Source: Actinomycetota bacterium (lineage in GTDB: Bacteria > Actinomycetota > Acidimicrobiia > Acidimicrobiales > Acidimicrobilacustridaceae). Taken from it: DNA of 43,985 nucleotides. This document shows positions 30,463 to 38,757 of the stretch, piece after piece. Within the stretch, counting starts at the first letter, position 1; each line of letters starts with the position of its first letter. The DNA lies in contig JACPNV010000047.1 in the NCBI GenBank assembly GCA_016185305.1, positions 1-43,985 of the forward strand, given 5' to 3'. Below the pieces are notes generated by a model. That model was given only the letters and a program-made list of their open reading frames with translations. It did no database searches and was not told the origin of the DNA. Made by a program: the position numbers and the translations under genes.

Positions 30463-31683
30463 GTGTCGAGCAGCGTTCCGGCGGACCTCCGCCGACCTCC
30501 CGTGGCCGGCGAGCCGCACATGGCGGGCCAACCGTTGCAGCTCTACGACACGGCGTCACGAAGGCTGCGCCCCTTCGAGGCCGGGCCGATCGTGTCGATG
30601 TACACGTGCGGCATCACGCCCTATGACGCATCGCATCTCGGCCACGCGGCCAGCTACGTCACCTACGACCTGCTTCAGCGGCGCCTGCGCGATCGCGGCC
30701 ACGACACGCGCTGCGTGCGGAACGTGACCGACGTCGACGACGACATCCTGCGCAAGGCTCGTGAGCTCGGCGTCCACTACCTCGACCTGGCCGCAGCCGA
30801 AACGGCCCGCTTCGACGCCGACATGCAGGCCCTCAACATCGTCGAGTGCTGGAGCGAGCCGCGCGCCACCTCGGCCATCGCCGACATCCGCGGCTTCATC
30901 GGCATGGTGCTCGATCGGGGCAACGCCTACCAGTCCGGGGGCGCGGTCTACTTCGACGTCTCGACCTTCGACCGGTTCGGCCAGCTCAGCCACTACGACC
31001 GTGGCACGATGTTGAGGCTCGCGGCCGAGCACGGTGGCAACGTCGACGACCCCAACAAGCACGACCCGCTCGACTTCGTGCTCTGGCAGCCGTCCGCGGA
31101 CGACGAGCCGGCATGGGAGTCGCTCTGGGGACCGGGACGGCCCGGGTGGCACATCGAGTGCTCGGCGCTTGCCATGCGCGAGCTCGACACCACGATCGAC
31201 ATCCACGGGGGCGGCTCCGATCTCATCTTCCCGCACCACGAGTGCGAGGCGGCGCAGTCCGAGGCTGCGACCGGCCAACCCTTCGTGCGCTTCTGGGTGC
31301 ACCAGGCGATGGTTCGCATGGACGGCGAGAAGATGTCCAAGTCGCTCGGCAACCTCGTGTTCATCAGCGACCTGTTGAAGTCGTGCGACCCGCGAGCCAT
31401 CCGCCTGGCGATCATCGCTCACCACTACCGCGCGCCGTGGGAGTGGAACGCGACGCTGATGCCCGAAGCGACAGACCGACTCGAGCGCTGGCACGCGGCG
31501 ACGAACGCCTCGGGTTCCGCGGACAGCGAATCGGCGCTGGCACGAGTCCGCCAGGCGCTCGATGCCGACCTCGATTCTCCCGCGGCCCTGGCCGCCGTCG
31601 ACAAGGCCGTCGCGAGCGGAGAAGGCGTGCTGTCGGCGGCCCGACTGCTGGGCGTCGACCTCGCCCTCCCCCTACCCGCTTGA
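30463..31683 (+). CDS. mshC: Cysteine:1-D-myo-inosityl 2-amino-2-deoxy-alpha-D-glucopyranoside ligase (mycothiol synthesis)
   Basis: MshC joins Cys to GlcN-Ins with ATP, the third step of mycothiol synthesis. It is a CysS-derived class I ligase of 406 residues, the usual MshC length. Motifs are 'MYTCGITPYDASHLGHAASY' (HIGH-type site and a zinc Cys), 'RNVTDVDDDILRKA', 'GRPGWHIECSALA' (zinc Cys/His), 'HGGGSDLIFPHHECE' and 'DGEKMSKSLGNLV' (KMSKS). 'ITPYDASHLGHA' and the short C-terminus without an anticodon-binding domain separate MshC from true cysteinyl-tRNA synthetase. GTG 30463 is supported by a leaderless promoter. It marks the host as a mycothiol-making actinobacterium. Confidence 0.93.
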   Translation: MSSSVPADLRRPPVAGEPHMAGQPLQLYDTASRRLRPFEAGPIVSMYTCGITPYDASHLGHAASYVTYDLLQRRLRDRGHDTRCVRNVTDVDDDILRKARELGVHYLDLAAAETARFDADMQALNIVECWSEPRATSAIADIRGFIGMVLDRGNAYQSGGAVYFDVSTFDRFGQLSHYDRGTMLRLAAEHGGNVDDPNKHDPLDFVLWQPSADDEPAWESLWGPGRPGWHIECSALAMRELDTTIDIHGGGSDLIFPHHECEAAQSEAATGQPFVRFWVHQAMVRMDGEKMSKSLGNLVFISDLLKSCDPRAIRLAIIAHHYRAPWEWNATLMPEATDRLERWHAATNASGSADSESALARVRQALDADLDSPAALAAVDKAVASGEGVLSAARLLGVDLALPLPA

Positions 31684-31809
31684 CGCCCACTGACTCGAGC
31701 GCGCATATTGCGGCCGCCCGGCAGGCAGTCTGAGTCCGGCGTCGCGGCCGACGAGCCCGGGCTGGGCAGAACGTTCGCGGGAGGGGTTCGGGGACGCGGC
31801 AGCGGTCTG

Positions 31810-32223
31810 TCAGCGCTTGGGAACGACGTCGAACCGTCGGCGTCCGTGGATGCGGTAGATGTCGAAGTCAGAGTCGAGGGTGAAGATCCGGCGGTGGTCG
31901 TGTTCTTCGGCGTAGGCGACCAGCGTTGCGTCGGCCAGATCCATCGGCGTGTCGGCGTACTTGTCCATGAGACGCGCGCTGCGCTGCACCGCCTCCGGCG
32001 ACAGCTCTCCGATGCGGAGGCGTTCGGTGTGCAGCAATCGCGACAGCGCTTGCTGGCCGTGGATGCCGCCGGCGCTGCCGAGGAGGTACATGGCCTCGGT
32101 GAACGCCGGCCAGGTGGTCACGAGCGGTAGCTCGAGCTCATCGAGCGCCGACAGGCAGGCCTCGTGGTCGGCTTCGTCAGCGTCGATGACGGCGACGAGC
32201 GGGCCGGCGTCGGTGAGAGTCAC
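31810..32223 (-). CDS. vapC: VapC-type PIN-domain ribonuclease toxin
   Basis: This is a 137-residue PIN domain. Acidic active-site residues are seen in 'LTDAGPLVAVIDADEADH' (Asp near 5), 'TTWPAFTEAMYLLG' (Glu near 43), 'PMDLADATLVAYAEE' (Asp near 97) and 'FTLDSDFDIYR' (Asp near 118). PIN toxins of VapBC systems cleave tRNA or rRNA when freed from the antitoxin. The ATG overlaps the stop of the antitoxin gene by four bases (ATGA), the standard VapBC order. It lies about 125 bases from mshC, convergent. Confidence 0.9.
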   Translation of the reverse strand: MTLTDAGPLVAVIDADEADHEACLSALDELELPLVTTWPAFTEAMYLLGSAGGIHGQQALSRLLHTERLRIGELSPEAVQRSARLMDKYADTPMDLADATLVAYAEEHDHRRIFTLDSDFDIYRIHGRRRFDVVPKR

Positions 32224-32462
32224 CGACGCTTCTTTGTGGCCAGATGCTCGGTGAATGCCTTGCCGGACCGGCGCGCTCGCCCACCCCCGCCGCGAATGAC
32301 CCCGGCGACGTCGTTGAATCGATCGCCCGGTCGGTCCTCGAGGACCGCGTCAGCGCGTTCCTCGGCGGCATGGCGAATGAACTCCGAGACGGATTCTTCC
32401 TTCAACGCCGCGGCGCGCCGGACCTTCTCGTCGAGTTCGCGATCGAGCCGCAAGCTTCTCAC
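32220..32462 (-). CDS. vapB: VapB-type ribbon-helix-helix antitoxin
   Basis: This is an 80-residue protein. The N-terminal 'RSLRLDRELDEKVRRAAALK' and 'EESVSEFIRHAAEERADAV' match the CopG/ribbon-helix-helix DNA-binding fold, and the basic C-terminal tail ('GRARRSGKAFTEHLATKKRR') is the likely toxin-binding segment. The antitoxin normally represses its own operon. GTG 32462 follows a TACGGT -10 box by six bases, so the message appears leaderless. Direct GTATCAC repeats overlap that promoter. Confidence 0.88.
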   Translation of the reverse strand: MRSLRLDRELDEKVRRAAALKEESVSEFIRHAAEERADAVLEDRPGDRFNDVAGVIRGGGGRARRSGKAFTEHLATKKRR

Positions 32463-32468
32463 GTCGAG

Positions 32469-32499
32469 ACCGTATCACATCCGACGCAGGATGTATCAC
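32469..32499 (-). promoter_or_regulatory. vapBC promoter and probable VapB operator
   Basis: The minus-strand -10 TACGGT is at 32474-32469. The 7-base word GTATCAC (plus strand) occurs at 32472-32478 and 32493-32499, exactly 21 bases apart, about two helical turns. Between them ACATCC and GGATGT form an inverted repeat around GACGCA. The inner repeat overlaps the -10 box, fitting autorepression. Confidence 0.65.
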
Positions 32500-32701
32500 G
32501 TTCACGAGTGGCCAGTGGCAGATGCGAGGACGTGACTCGTTCTGGCCCTCCGCCACGCGACGACGAACGATCCCCAACCGATCGATCTCGGCGAGACGCC
32601 GGGGCGGCAGGGCCGAGGCGGGAGGAGACGCGAAACTGGTTCTCGGGCGAATGGTCGTCGCGTGAGGCAAACTGAGCGCGACGACACGGGGATTGCCCAT
32701 A

Positions 32702-33553
32702 GTGACTGCACACAAGCGAGAGGCCGGCCAGCTCTACCACGTGGCCAAGGCCTTCCTCCGACCACTCTTCAGCTTCTCGTTCCGGCTCGACGTCCACGGC
32801 CTCGGCAACGTGCCTGCCGCCGGCGGCGCCATCATGGCGCCGAACCACATCTCGGTGATCGATTCGTTCGTGCTGCAGGCGGTCCTTCCTCGCCGCATCA
32901 CCTATGTCGGCAAGGCCGAGTACATGGACGACTGGAAGACGAAGCACCTCTTTCCGGCACTCGGCATGATCCCGATCGATCGGGGCGGCGGCAGCAAGAG
33001 CGAGGGTGCGCTGATCGCGGCGTCGAGGGTGCTCGATCGGGGTGAGCTGTTCGGCATCTATCCCGAAGGCACGCGCTCGCGCGACGCCAAGCTCCACAAA
33101 GGGCACACAGGCGTGGCACGGCTGGCGTTGCGCACCGGCTGCCCGATCGTCCCGGTCGGCATCCAGGGCACGCTCGAGATACAACCGCCCCAAGCCAAAG
33201 CCCCCAAGCCGTTCACCTATGCCCGCATCAAGATCGGAAGACCTATCGACGTTCGGCGCTACGAAGACCGCGCGTCTGACCGTCTCCTCCTCCGCCAGAT
33301 CACCGACGAGGTCATGTACGAGATCCGCGAGCTGTCGGGCCAGGAGTACGTCGACACCTACGCGACCAAGCAGAGCGAAGACATCCCGAGCGAGACGGCG
33401 CGGATCGCCACCGGCACCGAGAAGATCTCCATCGCCGACGACGGCTCGGCAACCGTGCACGACGGTGCGTCGGGCAACGGCGGCGCCCGACGTGAAGAGC
33501 TGCGCCGGTCGTCCGCCGATGCCCTGCGCGGCAGCGCGCGCACACTGGCCTGA
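32702..33553 (+). CDS. 1-acyl-sn-glycerol-3-phosphate acyltransferase (PlsC family)
   Basis: This is a 283-residue lysophospholipid acyltransferase acting at the cytoplasmic membrane face. It has motif I 'MAPNHISVIDSFVL' (HxxxxD near 44), motif II 'LGMIPIDRGG', motif III 'FGIYPEGTRSRDAKLHKGHT' and motif IV 'CPIVPVGIQGT'. The C-terminal ~60 residues ('ETARIATGTEKISIADDGSA') are a polar tail beyond the catalytic fold, typical of actinobacterial members. GTG 32702 is chosen because the motif spacing is normal; TTG 32693 is in frame as well, and GGGG lies ten bases upstream of the GTG. It precedes thrS by 64 bases. Confidence 0.9.
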   Translation: MTAHKREAGQLYHVAKAFLRPLFSFSFRLDVHGLGNVPAAGGAIMAPNHISVIDSFVLQAVLPRRITYVGKAEYMDDWKTKHLFPALGMIPIDRGGGSKSEGALIAASRVLDRGELFGIYPEGTRSRDAKLHKGHTGVARLALRTGCPIVPVGIQGTLEIQPPQAKAPKPFTYARIKIGRPIDVRRYEDRASDRLLLRQITDEVMYEIRELSGQEYVDTYATKQSEDIPSETARIATGTEKISIADDGSATVHDGASGNGGARREELRRSSADALRGSARTLA

Positions 33554-33602
33554 CCCCGAGAGCACGGCCCAAAGCGCGGCCGAGAGGCTCGCCGCGCCGG
33601 GG

Positions 33603-33608
33603 TAGTCT
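33603..33608 (+). promoter_or_regulatory. -10 box, leaderless promoter of thrS
   Basis: Plus-strand TAGTCT followed by nine bases and then ATG 33618. Confidence 0.5.
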
Positions 33609-33617
33609 GACCTCTCT

Positions 33618-35573
33618 ATGGCCGACCAGATCACCGTCTCGCTTCCCGATGGCTCCCCGCGTGCACTCCCCGCGGGATCCACCGCCGGCGATCTGGCCGC
33701 CTCGATCGGCAAGCGGCTCGCCAAAGCAGCGGTGATCGCCGACGTCAACGGCACCGAACGCGATCTCGTGTGGCTGCTCGACGACGGCGATGAGGTCGCC
33801 ATCATCACCGAGGAGTCCGAGCGGGGCCTCTACACGATCCGGCACTCGACGGCGCACGTGCTGGCCCAGGCTGTCCTCGATCTGTTCCCGGGCGCGACGT
33901 TCGGCATCGGCCCGCCCGTCGAGAACGGCTTCTACTACGACTTCGAGCTTCCCGAGGGACGCACGTTCACGCCCGACGACCTCGCCAAGATCGACGCCCG
34001 GATGCGGGCAATCATCAAGGAACGCCAGCCCTTCATCCGCGACGAGATCCCCGACTCGCAGGCGCTCGAGCTCTTCAAGGACCACAAATACAAGCTCGAG
34101 ATCATCAAAGGTGCGGCCGAAGACCCGACGTCGGTGACCGAGAAAGGCATGGTTCGCACCTACGAGAACCCACCCGACTTCATCGATGTGTGCCGAGGCC
34201 CGCACGTGCCCGACACCGGCCGGCTCGGCCACTTCAAGCTCATGCGCGTCGCCGGCGCCTACTGGAAGGGCGACGAGAAGAACCCGATGCTCCAGCGCAT
34301 CTACGGCACGGCCTGGGCATCGAAGAACGAGCTCGATGCGCACCTTCACCGCTTGGAAGAAGCGGAGAAGCGCGACCATCGCAAGCTCGGTGTCGAGCTC
34401 GATCTCTTCTCCTTCCCGGAGGAGATCGGCTCCGGACTCGCTGTCTTCCACCCCAAGGGCGGCATCGTCCGCCGCATCATGGAGGACTACTCCCGCGAGC
34501 GTCACGAGCAGGCCGACTACGAGTTCGTCTACTCCCCGCACATCACCAAGGAGAACCTCTTCTTGACGAGCGGGCATCTCGAGTGGTTCGCGGAGGGCAT
34601 GTACCCGCCGATGGAGATGGACGGCGGCACGGACTACTACCTCAAGCCGATGAACTGCCCGTTCCACATCCTCATCTACAAGAGCCGGCAGCGGTCCTAC
34701 CGAGAGCTGCCGTTGCGGATGTTCGAGTTCGGGACGGTCTACCGCTACGAGAAGTCAGGCGTCGTGCACGGGCTCACGCGCGTCCGTGGCATGACACAGG
34801 ACGACGCCCACATCTTCACGACCAAAGAGCAGATGGGAGACGAGCTGCGCTCCTTGCTCCTGTTCGTGCTCGACCTGTTGCGCGACTACGGGCTCGACGA
34901 CTTCTACCTCGAGTTGTCCACCCGGCCCGAAGGCAAGGCCGTCGGTTCCGTGGAGGAGTGGGACGAGGCGACCGAGGCGTTGCGTGCGGTAGGCGAGGAT
35001 ATGAACCTCGACCTCGTCATGGACGAAGGTGGGGGAGCGTTCTATGGCCCGAAGATCTCGGTGCAGACTCGCGACGCGATCGGGCGGACGTGGCAGATGT
35101 CGACGATCCAGCTCGATTTCCAGATGCCGCAGCGCTTCGAGATGGACTACATCGGCGACGACGGGAAGCGCCACCGGCCGATCATGATCCATCGAGCGTT
35201 GTTCGGTTCCGTCGAGCGGTTCTTCGCCGTGCTCGTCGAGCACTACGCCGGCGCGTTCCCCGCGTGGCTGGCGCCCGTGCAGGTGCGTGTGTTGCCGGTG
35301 CGCGACGACCACGACGCGTACGCGTGGCGGCTGGTCGACCGGTTCAAGGCCGAGGGCTTCCGGGCCGACATGGTCACGGCCGATGAGCCCCTCGGCGGCC
35401 GCATCCGCAAGGCGAAGCTCGAGAAGCTGCCGTACGTCCTCGTCGTCGGCGATGACGACGTCGCACACTCGACCGTGGGTGTGAACCCTCGAGGCGGCGA
35501 GGTCGAGCGCGACGTCCCGATCGAGCAGTTCGTCGAACGTCTCGCCGCGGATGTGCTCGCCCATGTCACTTGA
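33618..35573 (+). CDS. thrS: Threonyl-tRNA synthetase
   Basis: This is a 651-residue class II synthetase charging tRNA-Thr. The N-terminal TGS domain ('ITVSLPDGSPRALPAGSTAG') is followed by the editing domain with 'HSTAHVLAQAVLDLFPGATF' and 'DVCRGPHVPDTG', then the catalytic core ('KPMNCPFHILIYKS' with zinc Cys and His, 'GLTRVRGMTQDDAHIF' and 'MIHRALFGSVERFFAVLVEH') and the anticodon domain ('APVQVRVLPVRDDHDAYA'). All parts are present and no frameshift is seen. ATG 33618 is nine bases after a -10 box, so there is no room for a T-box leader. Its 3' end overlaps the HIT gene by 11 bases. Confidence 0.97.
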   Translation: MADQITVSLPDGSPRALPAGSTAGDLAASIGKRLAKAAVIADVNGTERDLVWLLDDGDEVAIITEESERGLYTIRHSTAHVLAQAVLDLFPGATFGIGPPVENGFYYDFELPEGRTFTPDDLAKIDARMRAIIKERQPFIRDEIPDSQALELFKDHKYKLEIIKGAAEDPTSVTEKGMVRTYENPPDFIDVCRGPHVPDTGRLGHFKLMRVAGAYWKGDEKNPMLQRIYGTAWASKNELDAHLHRLEEAEKRDHRKLGVELDLFSFPEEIGSGLAVFHPKGGIVRRIMEDYSRERHEQADYEFVYSPHITKENLFLTSGHLEWFAEGMYPPMEMDGGTDYYLKPMNCPFHILIYKSRQRSYRELPLRMFEFGTVYRYEKSGVVHGLTRVRGMTQDDAHIFTTKEQMGDELRSLLLFVLDLLRDYGLDDFYLELSTRPEGKAVGSVEEWDEATEALRAVGEDMNLDLVMDEGGGAFYGPKISVQTRDAIGRTWQMSTIQLDFQMPQRFEMDYIGDDGKRHRPIMIHRALFGSVERFFAVLVEHYAGAFPAWLAPVQVRVLPVRDDHDAYAWRLVDRFKAEGFRADMVTADEPLGGRIRKAKLEKLPYVLVVGDDDVAHSTVGVNPRGGEVERDVPIEQFVERLAADVLAHVT

Positions 35574-36081
35574 GCACCTGTGGGCGGGCTGGCGGAGCCA
35601 GTACGTCGAGACCCTCGCCGGCGACGAGACGATGCTCGTGCCCGACGACAACGGCTCGTTGTTCGAGCGCATCCTCGCGAGCGGCGAGCCCGATGACCGC
35701 ACGTTCGTCGTGCATCGCGGCGCACGCTGCTTCGCCATCCTCAACGCCTTCCCGTACACCAACGGCCACCTCCTGGTCATGCCCTACCGGGCCGTCGCCG
35801 AGCTCGAAGCTCTCGAGCCTGGCGAGCACGGCGAGCTCTGGTCGCTGGTGCGCGACGCGGTCGTCGCCATCAAAGGCGCGTATTCCTGCGACGGCGTGAA
35901 CCTCGGCATGAACCTCGGCAAGGCCGGGGGCGCGGGCGTACCCGACCATCTGCACGTGCACGTGCTGCCGCGCTGGTCGGGCGACACGAACTTCATGACC
36001 GCGGTGGCCGAGACCCGGGTCATGCCCGAGACGCTCGCCGCGAGCTGGAAGAAGCTGCAGGCGTCCTGGCCTCCGCCCTGA
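35563..36081 (+). CDS. HIT family hydrolase/phosphorylase (Ap4A phosphorylase-like)
   Basis: This 172-residue protein is of the histidine-triad superfamily. The triad 'HLHVHVLPRW' (HxHxHxx, near 132) and 'AFPYTNGHLLVMP' are diagnostic. Its position after thrS and near the PIM genes parallels the mycobacterial HIT protein Rv2613c, described as a diadenosine-tetraphosphate phosphorylase, so the same activity is a reasonable guess. ATG 35563 overlaps the thrS stop by 11 bases; an alternative ATG at 35551 is in frame but further inside thrS. It acts in the cytoplasm on nucleotide substrates. Confidence 0.9.
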   Translation: MSLEHLWAGWRSQYVETLAGDETMLVPDDNGSLFERILASGEPDDRTFVVHRGARCFAILNAFPYTNGHLLVMPYRAVAELEALEPGEHGELWSLVRDAVVAIKGAYSCDGVNLGMNLGKAGGAGVPDHLHVHVLPRWSGDTNFMTAVAETRVMPETLAASWKKLQASWPPP

Positions 36082-36130
36082 ACCCCGCGGTGGTGTCGGG
36101 TCAGATGTGCACAGAAAAGCACCCACGGTC

Positions 36131-36136
36131 TACGGT
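36131..36136 (+). promoter_or_regulatory. -10 box, leaderless promoter of the gene at 36146
   Basis: Plus-strand TACGGT followed by nine bases and then ATG 36146. Confidence 0.5.
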
Positions 36137-36145
36137 CGCCCGGCG

Positions 36146-36673
36146 ATGAGCGACGCCGACGAGCCGGGGCCGACCAAGCCGCTCTCGGATGACGACATCC
36201 GGGACGCGCTCCCCGAAGATCTCGACGCCGCCGGCTACGTCGGGCCGTACCTGTTCCCGAACAACAACCGCCGGCGCATCCCGGCCGTCTTGTACTGGGT
36301 CGTCGCCGGGCTCTGCGTCGCCGTGTGGTTCGTGACCAGAGGCAGCAACCCGGTGCTTGTGAACGCGGGGTACCTCTGGGCGGCGCTCGGCCTGACCCTG
36401 GTCGGCGTCTACAGCTTCGTGAGCGGCTGGAGCCTCGACATCGACGAGCGCGACGCGCTGGTCGTGGCGGTGAAGCAGGTCGGCTTCCCCGTCGGTCACG
36501 CGTCGGCACAGATGGGTTGGCGGGGAGTGTTGAGCCGCCCGACGTGGCGGCTGCTGCTGTACTCGGCCGATGATCCGCCAGACAAGCGCGGCCTGGTGCT
36601 GGTCGATGGCGTCGACGGGTCAGTCGTGGAGTGGTTCGTCGAGGACAATCCCGAGGACTGGGCCGACCTCTGA
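36146..36673 (+). CDS. Small two-helix membrane protein of unknown function
   Basis: This 175-residue protein has an acidic cytoplasmic N-terminus (first ~50 residues, 'DDDIRDALPEDLDAAGYVGP'), two close transmembrane segments ('VLYWVVAGLCVAVWFV' and 'AGYLWAALGLTLVGVYSFVS') and a C-terminal ~95-residue domain with 'DERDALVVAVKQVGFPVGHA', 'RPTWRLLLYSADD' and a final acidic tail. I do not recognise the family. ATG 36146 is set by the -10 box. It lies just after the HIT gene and is convergent with the surface-protein gene. Confidence 0.75.
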   Translation: MSDADEPGPTKPLSDDDIRDALPEDLDAAGYVGPYLFPNNNRRRIPAVLYWVVAGLCVAVWFVTRGSNPVLVNAGYLWAALGLTLVGVYSFVSGWSLDIDERDALVVAVKQVGFPVGHASAQMGWRGVLSRPTWRLLLYSADDPPDKRGLVLVDGVDGSVVEWFVEDNPEDWADL

Positions 36674-36696
36674 GGCGCGGGCCAGGTCGTGATCGG

Positions 36697-38103
36697 TCAG
36701 GACTCGGCCGGTTGGTGCCGCCGGGCGATGGCCAACACGGCAGAGCCGCTCATCACGAGGCCGACACCGATCAGGAACAGGGTGAGGGAGTCGTCGCCGG
36801 TGACCGGAAGCGAGCCCGAGCCCACGGTCGAGCCCGAGCCCGTCGAGGACTGGGCCGCCGTCGAAGCACTGATCGTGTACTGGTGCGTCAGAGACTGGCC
36901 ACCACAGGTGAGCGTGAGGGGGTAGGTGCCTGACTGCAACGTGGTCGCGGTGGTCCACCGGAAGTTGAACGCACCGGTTGGGTCGGCCGTGCTCGTCGTC
37001 TGCACCTGACCGTTGAGGGTGAGCTGGATGGCGGCGTTGGCCGGGCAACCCGAGCCGGTGGCGGTCACCGTCGCGCCCAGCGGCGCGGGGTTCGGTGACA
37101 GCGAGAAGTTCAGCACCTCCACCAACTCGGTCGTCGACGTCGTGGTGGGTGCCTTGGTGGTGGTGGGTGCCTTCGTCGTGCTGGGTGCGTTCGTGGTGGT
37201 GGGTGCGTTCGTGGTGGTGGGTGCGTTCGTGGTGGTGGTCGATGACGACGAGGTCGATGACGACGTCGAGGTTGACGAAGTCGAGGTTGACGAAGTCGAG
37301 GTTGACGAAGTCGAGGTTGACGAAGTCGAGGTTGACGAAGTCGAAGTGCTGGTCGACGAGGTCGAAGTGCTGGTCGACGAGGTCGAAGTGCTGGTCGATG
37401 ACGATGTCGATGAGGAAGAGCTGGTCGATGACGACGTCGATGAGGAAGAGCTCGAGGAGGACGTCGACGTCGAGCTCGAGGTCGACGTCGGGGAAGAGCT
37501 CGTCGAGGTCGGCTCCGCCGCGATCACCTGGGTCGAGTTCAGCACCTGGTTGGGATCGCCGGGGGTGCAGCTGATGACACTGCCGACGTTGACGTTGATC
37601 GAGGCGAAGATCTTCCAGTCGATCGTCGTCGGGGCGATGCCGGTAGCAACGGTGGCGGTGATGTGGATCGCCGGGAACTGCAGGTTGTTCGCCGGCTGCG
37701 GACCGGTGAACGTGACGTCGAGGTTGCTCCCGTTCACGGCCGACGAGCCGGTGAGGTTCCCGCCGGTGAAGCTCACGTTGTCGATCGACGCCACGCCGGC
37801 GGGGATCGGGATGGGGATCGTGATGGAGGCCACCGCGATCGTGAACGTGGTCGGGGGCGGGCTGGCCAAGATGTCGACCGTGACCTGGTTGCCCTCGACG
37901 ACAGGATCGGGCGTGTCGGCCACCGTGATGGGCACGACGTTCGTGCCGAGGACGGGGCAGGTGATGCTGACGTTGCTGGTGACCGAGTCGGCCTGCGCCG
38001 GCTGGAGAGAGGCAGTCAGCCACGCACCCGCCGAGACGAGCCCGACCGCCACGAAGGAGACGGTCAATCGCCCGCGCCGGCTCGAAGGACCTTGCTTCAT
38101 CAT
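36697..38103 (-). CDS. LPXTG-type surface protein with a Ser/Thr repeat stalk
   Basis: This 468-residue cell-wall protein (from ATG 38103) has an Arg-rich signal peptide ('RRGRLTVSFVAVGLVSAGAW'), a ~170-residue N-terminal beta domain ('VSITCPVLGTNVVPITVADT', 'PVVEGNQVTVDILASPPPTT'), a Ser/Thr stalk and an Ig-like domain ('LNFSLSPNPAPLGATVTATG' and following). It ends in a sortase signal: LPVTGDD, a hydrophobic helix and the basic tail 'ARRHQPAES'. The stalk is encoded by in-phase tandem repeats at 37135-37450. The protein is probably glycosylated and covalently attached to peptidoglycan. A TAAGGT box at 38183-38188 may be its promoter. No sortase gene is in the window. Confidence 0.88.
   Translation of the reverse strand: MMKQGPSSRRGRLTVSFVAVGLVSAGAWLTASLQPAQADSVTSNVSITCPVLGTNVVPITVADTPDPVVEGNQVTVDILASPPPTTFTIAVASITIPIPIPAGVASIDNVSFTGGNLTGSSAVNGSNLDVTFTGPQPANNLQFPAIHITATVATGIAPTTIDWKIFASINVNVGSVISCTPGDPNQVLNSTQVIAAEPTSTSSSPTSTSSSTSTSSSSSSSSTSSSTSSSSSTSSSTSTSTSSTSTSTSSTSTSTSSTSTSSTSTSSTSTSSTSTSSTSTSSSTSSSSTTTTNAPTTTNAPTTTNAPSTTKAPTTTKAPTTTSTTELVEVLNFSLSPNPAPLGATVTATGSGCPANAAIQLTLNGQVQTTSTADPTGAFNFRWTTATTLQSGTYPLTLTCGGQSLTHQYTISASTAAQSSTGSGSTVGSGSLPVTGDDSLTLFLIGVGLVMSGSAVLAIARRHQPAES
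37135..37450. repeat. Nested in-frame minisatellites encoding the Ser/Thr stalk
   Basis: On the plus strand: ~18-base units (ggtgggtgcgttcgtggt type, coding TTTNAP/TTKAP) at about 37135-37235; five exact 15-base units gtcgaggttgacgaa at 37265-37339; 21-base units gtcgaagtgctggtcgacga plus g at 37340-37402; and two near-identical 30-base units at 37391-37450. All unit lengths are multiples of three, so changes in copy number would alter stalk length without a frameshift. Confidence 0.92.
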
Positions 38104-38182
38104 CGCACCCCGATACCCGTTGCTCGACTGAGCTCGCCCCCGGCGCAGCTCACCTGACGATCGTCCGCCTCTGGTGGCCGTC

Positions 38183-38188
38183 ACCTTA
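38183..38188 (-). promoter_or_regulatory. Putative -10 box of the surface-protein gene
   Basis: Minus-strand TAAGGT, giving a leader of about 75 bases. A TATCGG six bases before ATG 38103 is a weaker alternative. Confidence 0.3.
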
Positions 38189-38255
38189 CCCCGTGGCGGC
38201 TGCTCGCACCCCGATGGCGACCAGCGCCGAGAGCGCGAGCGCGGGCGGGGGGCGG

Positions 38256-38756
38256 CTACCCGCCCGAGCGGGCGGCGGCCATGGCCGCGTCGGCCCGGCG
38301 CAGGTTGTCAGAGCCGATCCGGACCGCGTCGCGCACGACATCGAGCGCGGTGACGGTGCGGCCGGTGGCCGCGATCGTGCCCGTTCGCTTCCAACTGTTC
38401 GCGTCGACGTGGCCGATCGCCTCGGCCAGCGCGTCGGCCTCGCGGCGCAAGCTGCCGATGGTCGCCGCCATGGTTGGCGGCGCGACGGAAGGCAACGTCG
38501 ACGGCTGGGCCAGGGTCGCGAGCTCGGGATCGGTCTCGACCAGCACCTCGCGCAACGACTCTCGAAAGTCGGCGAGGGTTTGCGCGGTCGACCACGCGAT
38601 GTCGAGCGCCGACTGCCCGTCGGGCCCGGGCCGGGACGCGAAGGCCTCGACGTTGTCGTCGTTGATCGGCTCGATGGACTCGGCGAAGCGTCGCGGGTAG
38701 CTCTTCAACGCGACGATGGCGTCTCGGGCCGACAGGTTGGTCAGGTCGAGCGCCAC
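38256..38756 (-). CDS. DinB-like four-helix protein, probably lacking metal ligands
   Basis: This 166-residue helical protein resembles the DinB/YfiT (mycothiol-dependent enzyme) fold: 'ARDAIVALKSYPRRFAESIE', 'ALDIAWSTAQTLADFRESLR', 'TMAATIGSLRREADALAEAI' and 'ALDVVRDAVRIGSDNLRRAD'. The His residues that normally bind metal in this fold are not seen at the expected helices, so it may be non-catalytic. GTG 38756 begins one base after the EF-G-like gene's stop, indicating translational coupling. The open frame extends upstream into that gene but is unlikely to be used. Confidence 0.65.
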   Translation of the reverse strand: MALDLTNLSARDAIVALKSYPRRFAESIEPINDDNVEAFASRPGPDGQSALDIAWSTAQTLADFRESLREVLVETDPELATLAQPSTLPSVAPPTMAATIGSLRREADALAEAIGHVDANSWKRTGTIAATGRTVTALDVVRDAVRIGSDNLRRADAAMAAARSGG

Positions 38757-38757
38757 C

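Noticed and set aside
31708..32130. Plus-strand open frame opposite vapC
   Set aside because: It lacks motifs, and the minus strand encodes a clear PIN domain coupled to an antitoxin.
33554..33617. T-box or other leader element before thrS
   Set aside because: The -10 box is nine bases from the ATG, leaving no leader for a riboswitch.
37265..37339. CRISPR-like short repeats
   Set aside because: The 15-base units abut with no spacers and lie inside a coding frame; they are a minisatellite.
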